Below are positions 1-7,014 of a DNA stretch of 64,000 nucleotides, one piece after another; positions within the stretch are counted from its first letter, which is position 1; each line of letters opens with the position of its first letter. This DNA comes from UBA6059 sp964351595 (GTDB lineage Bacteria > Bacteroidota > Bacteroidia > Cytophagales > Cyclobacteriaceae): assembly GCA_964351595.1 (NCBI GenBank), contig CAYGOT010000008.1:1-64000 (forward strand). Direction: 5' to 3'. Both the position numbers and the translations under genes were made by a program. Under the pieces are notes generated by a model. That model made no database searches. It had not been told where the DNA came from and worked only from the letters and a program-made list of their open reading frames with translations.

Positions 1-51
1 TCGCTCGGGACTTTAACCCTATCAGTCTACAACATGCATGGCACACAACAA

Positions 52-76
52 AAAACCCCGACTGAGTCGGGGTTTT
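52..76. terminator. Rho-independent-type terminator hairpin
   Basis: An almost perfect inverted repeat, with arms AAAACCCCGA and TCGGGGTTTT around a CTGAG loop. It lies 4 bp past the stop codon of the leftward gene that ends at 81. The A- and T-rich outer ends mean it could act in both directions, so it may also end a rightward gene lying outside the window. Confidence 0.8.
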
Positions 77-80
77 CGCT

Positions 81-860
81 TTAGTTATTTTTTAGCTTGT
101 TGTAGTACATAAAGGACTCCATCAGGTCGCCCTCATCTTTAAAGCTGATCTTGTTTTGTTTAAAGAATGAGGCCATCTCCTCTTCCTTATCAGCAAATGC
201 GAGTAACAAACCTTTTTTGTTTCTAGAAAGGGCTTCTACTACCCGTCCAGAGGCATAGTAGTACTCCTTATCTTTAACTATTTCGTAATCACGACTTCCC
301 ACATCAATCCCTTCATAGTAATGTGGTTCTTTTACTCTGACATTCGTCTTAAGAAATAGGGGCATCTCGCCATCCACAAGCACTTCAAAGAAACCGCTGA
401 TCTCCTCTGTTTCACTTCGGTAATTACGTGCGCTTAAAAAGTAGGTCGGCTTACCATTGTTTTTTCTCCAAACGAAGCTTTTAACCCGGTAACCTTCGAT
501 TACTTTGACGCCCTCCTCAGTCTCTATCTCCAGCAAATCATTGTAGATATCGTACTTAAGTGGGTAGCCTTCTATGGTCATATTATCCTGAAACAGTAGC
601 ACATTCCCTTCCTTCCAGTCGGTGTGCAAATAGTAATCACCGATCACCTCAGGTGGCGGTGGTTTCAGGCCTCTCATAATATCTCCGGTTACGATGGTGC
701 CCTTAAGCGACCAGTCTCTCATCGTGTGAAAGGCACGCACCTCGTCCGGCACTTCGCCTTGAGTATTCATGTCTATCTTTGGGGCCTTCTGAGCCATCAC
801 TGCGACAGGGATTATCATGCTAATAATCACCAGGTTCAATATTGAAATTAATCGTGACAT
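81..860 (-). CDS. Secreted hypothetical protein
   Basis: Encodes 259 residues from the ATG at 860. A longer reading to 938 is possible, but it would put about 26 residues before an obvious signal peptide (MSRLISILNLVIISM... ending near VMAQ), so 860 is preferred. The mature part is soluble-looking and rich in charged and aromatic residues, with no catalytic motif I recognise; the repeated V/I-x-G-Y and Y-Y-E-G stretches suggest beta structure. It is monocistronic, divergent from hemH, and ends directly before a strong hairpin terminator. Cytophagales carry many exported proteins of this size without assigned function, and I cannot assign one here. An extracytoplasmic location is inferred from the signal peptide only. 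Confidence 0.75.
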   Translation of the reverse strand: MSRLISILNLVIISMIIPVAVMAQKAPKIDMNTQGEVPDEVRAFHTMRDWSLKGTIVTGDIMRGLKPPPPEVIGDYYLHTDWKEGNVLLFQDNMTIEGYPLKYDIYNDLLEIETEEGVKVIEGYRVKSFVWRKNNGKPTYFLSARNYRSETEEISGFFEVLVDGEMPLFLKTNVRVKEPHYYEGIDVGSRDYEIVKDKEYYYASGRVVEALSRNKKGLLLAFADKEEEMASFFKQNKISFKDEGDLMESFMYYNKLKNN

Positions 861-1018
861 ATGCTTTGGTCTATATAATTCTAAAGTTAGTATCCTTTGA
901 TTTGACAAACAATTGATCTCAGGAATCCCCCCTATCACGTCAATTTTTTTATTATTACATGATAGACAGAAACATAAGCGGTCAGGCGCTGTTCTAAATG
1001 GCAGATCGATCTAGCATA

Positions 1019-2056
1019 ATGAGTAAAAAAGGAGTATTATTAGTCAATTTAGGCACGCCAGACAGCACTTCAGTGCCCGATGTTCGCAAATATTTGAGGG
1101 AATTCTTGATGGATAAAAGAGTCATAGATATCCCCACTATTCCCAGATGGTTGCTGGTCAATTTAATTATAGGTCCTTTTAGAGCACCAAAATCTGCTGA
1201 GGAATATCGTAAGCTATTTACCGATAGGGGATCACCCCTTAAGTACTATACAGATGACCTCACCAATCTGGTGAGAGAGGTATTGCCAGCCGACTATGTG
1301 GTAGAGTATGCCATGCGGTATCAGTCGCCCTCTATCGAGCATGGGCTCAATGCCCTGATGAAACATAATGTCTCGGATATACATGTCATTCCACTCTTCC
1401 CGCAATATGCCTCTGCCACTACAGGGTCTGTTATCGATAAGGTGATGGAGATTACCCAGAAATGGCAGATTATACCCTCCATCAAGTTCACCTCCCAGTT
1501 TTTAGAAGAGGAACTCTTTATTGATACTATCGTCGAGAGAGGGCGTTCTTGGATGGCCGGGACTAACTATGACCACTATCTATTCAGCTATCATGGCCTA
1601 CCGGAAAGGCAGATAAAAAAAGGGTCTGTAGATGACTATTGTCAACTGAGTAGCTGCTGTTCGAAGCTCACCTCAAAAAATCGATTCTGCTATAGAGCGC
1701 AATGCTTCGAGACCACACGATTAATAGCCGCTAAACTCGGGTTCAAAGAAGAAAACTATACTGTCTGCTTCCAATCCAGACTTGGCAAAGACCCTTGGAT
1801 CAAACCCTATACGGAAGAGGTGCTCAAAGAATTAGCCGAAAAAGGAGTCAAGAAAGTGCTCGCCTTCTCTCCGGCATTTGTGTCAGACTGCCTGGAGACG
1901 ACTATCGAGGTAGGAGAGACTTATCAGGAGGATTTTATCCATGCGGGAGGAGAACAATGGGACCTGGTCGATAGTCTCAACACGGATCCCAAATGGGTAC
2001 AATGCCTCAAGAAAATGATTCTGGAAGGCCAACCTTCGGAAGTCATCCCTGAGTAA
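1019..2056 (+). CDS. hemH: Ferrochelatase
   Basis: Inserts Fe2+ into protoporphyrin IX, the last step of protoheme synthesis (or its coproporphyrin variant). The ATG at 1019 gives MSKKGVLLVNLGTP, the classic family N-terminus; an in-frame ATG at 998 would add only seven unconserved residues. The 345-residue length is normal. The metal-site His lies in SYHGLPERQ (about His192) and the conserved Glu in FVSDCLETTIEVGE (about Glu293). Five Cys cluster between about residues 208 and 229 (the CYRAQC region), compatible with the internal [2Fe-2S]-type cysteines known in some bacterial ferrochelatases. Its last 14 bp overlap the 3' end of the convergent cysteine desulfurase gene. Confidence 0.95.
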   Translation: MSKKGVLLVNLGTPDSTSVPDVRKYLREFLMDKRVIDIPTIPRWLLVNLIIGPFRAPKSAEEYRKLFTDRGSPLKYYTDDLTNLVREVLPADYVVEYAMRYQSPSIEHGLNALMKHNVSDIHVIPLFPQYASATTGSVIDKVMEITQKWQIIPSIKFTSQFLEEELFIDTIVERGRSWMAGTNYDHYLFSYHGLPERQIKKGSVDDYCQLSSCCSKLTSKNRFCYRAQCFETTRLIAAKLGFKEENYTVCFQSRLGKDPWIKPYTEEVLKELAEKGVKKVLAFSPAFVSDCLETTIEVGETYQEDFIHAGGEQWDLVDSLNTDPKWVQCLKKMILEGQPSEVIPE

Positions 2057-3176
2057 CCTGAATAAGCTTCTCTACAGCGTAATCAATCTCTTCTTCGGTA
2101 TTGTACTTACTGAAGCTGAAGCGAACGGCCCCTCTCCTTGGGTCACAATTCAATGCTGACAATACATGTGAGCCGATATTGGAGCCGCTGGAGCAGGCAC
2201 TTCCGCCAGACGCTGAGATCTGATGAATATCTAGGCTGAACAGGAGCATCTCATTGTCGTCAGCAGGCGGTAAGCTTACATTCAATACGGTGTACAAGCT
2301 TTTGTCGAGGTTACCAGATTCTCCATTAAATGCCACTCCTGGTATTTTTTCAACCAACTGATCGAGCATTCTTCGCTTAAGCCTTTCTATGTGCTGGCGA
2401 TGGTCAGCTAAGTTGGCATATGCCAATTCGAGCGCTTTGCACATACCAACAATTCCATAAACATTCTCAGTACCCCCACGCATGTTACGCTCTTGTGCAC
2501 CTCCGTGTATAAACGGGTTGATTTTATGACCATGGTGCAGATACATAAAGCCCACTCCTTTCGGCCCATGAAACTTGTGCGCCGCACCAGCAATGCAGTG
2601 CACAGGTGTAGTTTGTAGGTCCAGTTCGTAGTGGCCGATGGTTTGAACAGTGTCAGAGTGCAGCACACAATCAAACTCAGCACAAGCCTCGGCTACCCGC
2701 TTCAAGTCCAGCAAGTTGCCGATTTCGTTATTAGCATGCATCAAGCTGACCAATCCACCCTTATTGCTGCTAAGCCATGTCATCAAATGATCATAATCCA
2801 CATTGCCCTTCTCATCCAAATCCACAAAATCGAGAGAAATAACTCCGCGATCTCTCCACTGCTCGAGTGTATGAAGCACGGCATGGTGCTCTACTTTGGA
2901 GGTTAGCACATGCTTAATTCCCTTGGTGATAATAGATTGGGTCAAGGCTGTATTGTCCGCCTCGGTACCGCCTGAAGTAAAGAATATCTCGCTCGGGGAT
3001 GTGTTGAGCATCTCGGCTATCTGCGTCCGACATTTTTCGATCGCCGACCGCACCTTGCGTCCATGGCTGTGAATCGAAGATGGGTTGCCATATTGATCCC
3101 GCATGTAAGGCAGCATGGCCTCCAATACATCAGCATCCAATGGGGTCGTGGCAGCATTGTCCAGGTATACTTGCAT
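2043..3176 (-). CDS. Cysteine desulfurase, IscS/NifS family
   Basis: A PLP enzyme that removes sulfur from L-cysteine as an enzyme-bound persulfide, for Fe-S clusters, tRNA thiolation or similar uses. It has 377 residues. The cofactor Lys is Lys201 in GAAHKFHGPKG; the cofactor-stacking His is in VEHHAV near residue 97; the persulfide Cys is Cys328 in SGGSACSSGSN. The short, extended Cys loop places it in the class I IscS/NifS group rather than the SufS group. The start codon overlaps the upstream glmM stop as TAATG, so the two are translationally coupled. No iscU or other isc gene follows, so it may be a housekeeping sulfur donor for tRNA modification (inference). Confidence 0.93.
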   Translation of the reverse strand: MQVYLDNAATTPLDADVLEAMLPYMRDQYGNPSSIHSHGRKVRSAIEKCRTQIAEMLNTSPSEIFFTSGGTEADNTALTQSIITKGIKHVLTSKVEHHAVLHTLEQWRDRGVISLDFVDLDEKGNVDYDHLMTWLSSNKGGLVSLMHANNEIGNLLDLKRVAEACAEFDCVLHSDTVQTIGHYELDLQTTPVHCIAGAAHKFHGPKGVGFMYLHHGHKINPFIHGGAQERNMRGGTENVYGIVGMCKALELAYANLADHRQHIERLKRRMLDQLVEKIPGVAFNGESGNLDKSLYTVLNVSLPPADDNEMLLFSLDIHQISASGGSACSSGSNIGSHVLSALNCDPRRGAVRFSFSKYNTEEEIDYAVEKLIQVTQG

Positions 3177-4576
3177 TATGATTCGTGGTTAGAGACAATT
3201 TCCTTGATGTCCATGATAATCTTATTCGCCAAATGGTCTGCTGTCGCGAGGCTATCTGACTCAGCATAGATTCTAATAATAGGTTCGGTATTCGACTTCC
3301 TCAGGTGTACCCATTCTTTGTCAAACTCTATGCGCACCCCGTCCTCAGTATTGATCGGCTTCTTCTTGTATTGCTCTTGAATCTTCTTGAGCACCTCATC
3401 TACATCGATTTCCGGGGTGAGTTCGATTTTATTTTTCGAGATATGATAATTGGGGTACTTAGCCCTTAAAAACGAAATGCTCTTGTCAAACCTGGCAAGG
3501 TGGGTCAGGAATAATGCTATTCCAACCAGGGCATCTCGTCCGTAGTGAAGTTCAGGATATATGATGCCTCCATTGCCCTCACCGCCGATTACGGCATTGG
3601 TAGTCTTCATCTTCTCCACCACCTTGACCTCTCCGACTGCAGATGCGCTATAGCTCTGACCGTGTTTGTGCGTCACGTCGCGCAGGGCTCCAGTGGATGA
3701 TAGGTTAGAGACAGTATTACCTGGCGTATTGGATAGTACATAGTCAGCTACCGCAACAAGCGTATACTCCTCACCAAAAGGGGTCCCATCTTCCATGACA
3801 AGCGCCAATCTGTCCACATCTGGATCGACGACTATACCCAGATCATAATGAGCTGATTCGATCTCCGCAGTGATCTGAGTTATATTTTCTGGTAGGGGTT
3901 CAGGGTTGTGTGGGAAATGACCCGTAGGCTCACAATAGAGCTCCTTCACTTCAGCTACTCCCAGCGCTCTCAACAAAGCCGGGACTGCCACTCCTCCTAC
4001 AGAGTTTACAGCATCTACTACAATCTTGAATTTACGATTTTTGATCGCCTCGACATCCACTAGAGGTAGGTTGAGGATCGCCTCAATATGCTGATCCAGA
4101 TGACCAGTTCCAGTCTCATACCCGCCTAGCTTATGCACATCCGCAAACTTCAAATCGGCTGATTCGGCCAACTCCAATACTCGCGCCCCATCCTCGGCAG
4201 AAATAAACTCGCCACGACCGTTGAGGAGCTTTAGCGCATTCCACTGGATAGGGTTGTGACTGGCGGTGAGAATGATGCCACCATGGGCTGCTTCACTCAC
4301 TACGGCCATCTCCACGGTAGGGGTAGTAGCCAGACCAATATCCAGCACGTCTATGCCCACACCTTGTAGTGATGCGGCCACTAGCTGGGATACCATAGGA
4401 CCGGAGATGCGTGCATCTCTTCCCAGGACCACTTTCACCTTCTGCTTATCATGCTGCTCTATGAGCCATCGGCCGTAACCAGCCGAAAATTTCACTATAT
4501 CGATAGGCGTCAAAGATTGCCCTGGCGCTCCTCCTATCGTTCCTCTTATTCCTGATATCGATTTAATTAGGGTCAC
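3176..4576 (-). CDS. glmM: Phosphoglucosamine mutase (phosphohexomutase family)
   Basis: A phosphohexomutase, most likely converting glucosamine-6-phosphate to glucosamine-1-phosphate for peptidoglycan and LPS precursors. It has 466 residues. The phosphoserine loop is TASHNP (Ser106), the Mg2+ loop is DPDVDR (residues 251-256), and the sugar-binding loop is GEGNGG near 334; a phosphate-binding RKSNTEPIIR lies near the C-terminus. The start is a GTG at 4576, with no usable ATG upstream. A TACATTTG -7 element lies 35 bp upstream. Substrate choice between glucosamine, mannose and glucose phosphates cannot be settled from motifs alone; GlmM is the usual assignment for this Bacteroidetes family. 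It forms an operon with the cysteine desulfurase gene. Confidence 0.88.
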   Translation of the reverse strand: MTLIKSISGIRGTIGGAPGQSLTPIDIVKFSAGYGRWLIEQHDKQKVKVVLGRDARISGPMVSQLVAASLQGVGIDVLDIGLATTPTVEMAVVSEAAHGGIILTASHNPIQWNALKLLNGRGEFISAEDGARVLELAESADLKFADVHKLGGYETGTGHLDQHIEAILNLPLVDVEAIKNRKFKIVVDAVNSVGGVAVPALLRALGVAEVKELYCEPTGHFPHNPEPLPENITQITAEIESAHYDLGIVVDPDVDRLALVMEDGTPFGEEYTLVAVADYVLSNTPGNTVSNLSSTGALRDVTHKHGQSYSASAVGEVKVVEKMKTTNAVIGGEGNGGIIYPELHYGRDALVGIALFLTHLARFDKSISFLRAKYPNYHISKNKIELTPEIDVDEVLKKIQEQYKKKPINTEDGVRIEFDKEWVHLRKSNTEPIIRIYAESDSLATADHLANKIIMDIKEIVSNHES

Positions 4577-4611
4577 AATTCCTACGCTTTGATTTGCGCT
4601 GCAAATGTAGT

Positions 4612-4619
4612 TAATAGCA
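4612..4619 (-). promoter_or_regulatory. Candidate Bacteroidetes -7 promoter element for glmM
   Basis: On the minus strand this reads TACATTTG, an exact match to the Bacteroidetes TAnnTTTG -7 consensus, 35 nt before the GTG of glmM. No clear -33 element was identified. Confidence 0.5.
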
Positions 4620-4729
4620 CTACCAAAAAGGAGGTTTTGGTAAAGACTGAAGCGTGCTGGCTGCTAATCAGCAATCGATTTGTTTCCCAGAAAAATATCT
4701 AGCGCTACGGAGGGAATCAATGTTGGAAA

Positions 4730-4960
4730 TCAGTCAAACTTGGCCATCACCTTGTTGACTTCTGAGTCAGGATTGCCACAGGATTGACCTGGGGTAACAG
4801 TTTTACCGCAGTATCCGCACGCCTCACCCTCTTTATTAAGATAAGGGTTTTGTGAAGCACATGTGCCTTTAAACTCCCCGTCCTTGAGGAAAATTAAGCG
4901 AACAGACATGCCTATGAAGAACAACGCTACTAATCCGATTCCGAGAAAAACTGTGGTCAT
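4730..4960 (-). CDS. Small single-span membrane protein, NqrM-like
   Basis: Encodes 76 residues: one N-terminal membrane segment (about residues 3-26), then KGTC (Cys34) and a Cys-rich tail with CGYCGK and SCGN. The order of membrane helix, [KR]-G-[ST]-C, then a second Cys cluster resembles NqrM (DUF539), a small factor thought to deliver iron to the Na+-translocating NADH:quinone reductase. The similarity is judged by eye and is weak, and no nqr genes are in the window, so the function is open. A short tail after the helix carries four further Cys/Gly turns, suggesting metal binding (inference). A perfect TAACTTTG -7 element lies 16 nt upstream, so it is probably transcribed alone. Confidence 0.75.
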   Translation of the reverse strand: MTTVFLGIGLVALFFIGMSVRLIFLKDGEFKGTCASQNPYLNKEGEACGYCGKTVTPGQSCGNPDSEVNKVMAKFD

Positions 4961-4976
4961 AATCCCTGTTTTGATA

Positions 4977-4984
4977 CAAAGTTA
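4977..4984 (-). promoter_or_regulatory. Candidate Bacteroidetes -7 promoter element
   Basis: The minus strand reads TAACTTTG, an exact TAnnTTTG match, 16 nt before the ATG at 4960 of the small membrane protein. Confidence 0.55.
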
Positions 4985-5048
4985 GCAATTCTCTTACTTA
5001 ACTTTAAATTGCTGTGACAGTACAACAAGCGAACATTTCAATTGATTC

Positions 5049-5867
5049 ATGCCTAAGAAAATAATCTCGATTCCAGACCCCAAAAGAGCTGAGAAATTAG
5101 CCGCCTTTGACAGACTACTTACGATCATGGATGAACTCCGTGAAAACTGTCCCTGGGATAAGAAACAAACCCTGGAAAGTCTCCGCCACCTCACGATAGA
5201 GGAAACTTACGAGCTGTCAGATGCGATCATCGAATCTGACTTGCCGGAGATCAAAAAGGAACTAGGCGACTTACTGCTACATATGGTGTTTTATGCTCGA
5301 ATAGGTTCAGAAAAGGAGGCTTTCGATATCACTGATGTACTGAATGGAATATGTGATAAGCTGGTCAATCGGCACCCACATATCTATGGTGATGTAGATG
5401 CCGCCGATGAAGAGGTGGTCAAGCAGAACTGGGAGAAAATCAAGCTGAAAGAAAAGGGCAACAGCTCTGTGCTCGGTGGTGTACCCAAGTCGCTACCTGC
5501 ATTGTTCACTGGCAGGAGAATACATGATAAGGGGCGTGGTGTAGGCTTTGATTGGGAAGAAAAATCTCAGGTATGGGAAAAGGTGGAAGAAGAGATGGCC
5601 GAATTTAAACATGAGTTTGATGTCTCAGCCGACGAGCCGTTTAATGCGGAGAGGGCACAGGGCGAGTTTGGTGACTTGCTATTCTCGTTGATCAACTATG
5701 CTCGTTTTGCGGATATAAATCCTGAAGAGGCCCTGGAACGCACAAACAAAAAGTTTATCAAGCGATTCCAATATCTTGAAAAGATGTCACTGGAAGATGG
5801 CAAGGACCTATCGGAAATGTCGTTGGCTGAGATGGACGAATACTGGAATGCGGCTAAAAAACTTTAA
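5049..5867 (+). CDS. mazG: Nucleoside triphosphate pyrophosphohydrolase MazG
   Basis: Hydrolyses (d)NTPs to NMPs and pyrophosphate, a house-cleaning and stress-related activity. The 272 residues hold two tandem MazG domains, as in the E. coli enzyme. The first has the metal-binding EETYEL (residues 51-56) and KKELGDLLLH (about 69-78); the second has EFGDLLFSLINYARF near residue 205, followed by a C-terminal helix. CPWD near residue 34 is the conserved family entry motif. The ATG at 5049 fits the family start. It is followed 26 bp later by deoD, so nucleotide cleanup and purine salvage genes are probably co-transcribed. Confidence 0.93.
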   Translation: MPKKIISIPDPKRAEKLAAFDRLLTIMDELRENCPWDKKQTLESLRHLTIEETYELSDAIIESDLPEIKKELGDLLLHMVFYARIGSEKEAFDITDVLNGICDKLVNRHPHIYGDVDAADEEVVKQNWEKIKLKEKGNSSVLGGVPKSLPALFTGRRIHDKGRGVGFDWEEKSQVWEKVEEEMAEFKHEFDVSADEPFNAERAQGEFGDLLFSLINYARFADINPEEALERTNKKFIKRFQYLEKMSLEDGKDLSEMSLAEMDEYWNAAKKL

Positions 5868-5893
5868 CTTCCTGATAAGCAAAATAACCATTC

Positions 5894-6595
5894 ATGAGCT
5901 TACATATCAATGCGGAAAAAGGTCAAATAGCCTCTACAGTATTGCTGCCTGGTGATCCTCTAAGAGCTAAGTACATTGCAGAAAACTATTTTGAAAACGC
6001 CTCGTGCTATAATGAAGTAAGGGGAATGCTTGGGTACACAGGAATGTATCATGGCAATCCTATCTCCGCACAAGGGAGCGGCATGGGCATGCCTTCCCTA
6101 TCTATATATGTCAATGAGCTAATTGATGAATATGACGTGAAGACGATTGTGCGCGTCGGGACTTGCGGGTCATTTCAAAAACACCTCAAAGTAGGTCAGC
6201 TCGTCATAGGCATGGCAGCAAGCACCGATTCGGCTATTAACCATCATGTGTTCCATGGATACGATTTTGCGCCGACAGCTGATGCAGGATTATTCACAAA
6301 GGCAGTCAATCTAGCTAATGAACTGGAACTCAACTATGCTGCAGGTGGAATCGTCAGCACGGATCGGTTCTACTTAGAAGATATAAGATACGAACCCAAA
6401 TGGGTGGAGTACGGACTGCTGGCTACTGATATGGAAAGCTCAGCGCTTTACACTTTGGCATTAAGAAAGGGCGTGAAGGCTTTGAGCATATTGACGGTCA
6501 GTGACAATCTAATCACTGGAGAGTTTGCCACCCAGCAGGAGCGTGAGCAGTCGTTTGGTGATATGATCCGCCTGGCTCTGGCAGTAGTAGGCTAA
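5894..6595 (+). CDS. deoD: Purine nucleoside phosphorylase, DeoD type
   Basis: Cleaves purine (deoxy)ribonucleosides with phosphate to free base and pentose-1-phosphate in purine salvage. It has 233 residues, the usual length of the hexameric DeoD class. Visible signatures are LLPGDPLRAKYIAENY at the N-terminus (phosphate-binding Gly and Arg), VRVGTCGS, DMESSALY (nucleoside-binding Met-Glu-Ser) and LTVSDN (catalytic Asp). It lies 26 bp downstream of mazG. The last base pairs form CTAA, shared tail-to-tail with the stop codon of the convergent receiver gene (4-bp overlap). Confidence 0.94.
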   Translation: MSLHINAEKGQIASTVLLPGDPLRAKYIAENYFENASCYNEVRGMLGYTGMYHGNPISAQGSGMGMPSLSIYVNELIDEYDVKTIVRVGTCGSFQKHLKVGQLVIGMAASTDSAINHHVFHGYDFAPTADAGLFTKAVNLANELELNYAAGGIVSTDRFYLEDIRYEPKWVEYGLLATDMESSALYTLALRKGVKALSILTVSDNLITGEFATQQEREQSFGDMIRLALAVVG

Positions 6596-6951
6596 GCGAG
6601 CACCTTGGTAATTGCAGACTTCAGGGTTTCCGTGCTCACTGGCTTTCTCAAAAACATGTCATACGTCAACTCAAAATTGCTCATGACCTCCTCAGTATAT
6701 CCCGAAATGACAATGATCTTGGGGATATAATTCAGCGCTTCCATGAAATAAGGACCCTCCATACCCTTGATGTTGACATCCAGGAGTAATAGCTCTGGTT
6801 TCATTTTCTCTACGGCCATAGTGGCCTTAATAGTATCATCAAAACTCCCGATAACATCCAGCATACCAATCCTCGCCAATTGGGACTCAAGGAGGTTCCT
6901 CATTTCCGCTTCATCTTCGAGAATAATACAGGTAGGTCGGACTTTCTTCAT
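6592..6951 (-). CDS. Single-domain response regulator (receiver only)
   Basis: A 119-residue CheY-like receiver with no output domain. The acidic pocket is LEDEAE (about residues 11-16), the phosphoacceptor is Asp58 in LLLDVNIKG, the switch Ser/Thr is in VISGYT, and the conserved Lys is in LRKPVS near residue 103. No histidine kinase is adjacent; the next kinase, on the other strand at 9.3 kb, has its own receiver. It could therefore serve a phosphorelay or a kinase elsewhere (inference). It overlaps deoD tail-to-tail by 4 bp. Confidence 0.9.
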   Translation of the reverse strand: MKKVRPTCIILEDEAEMRNLLESQLARIGMLDVIGSFDDTIKATMAVEKMKPELLLLDVNIKGMEGPYFMEALNYIPKIIVISGYTEEVMSNFELTYDMFLRKPVSTETLKSAITKVLA

Positions 6952-7014
6952 TGTTTATCAAACAAACTATTTTTACAACTACTCCTTCTAAAGACAGAAC
7001 TCTTTAGACATACT

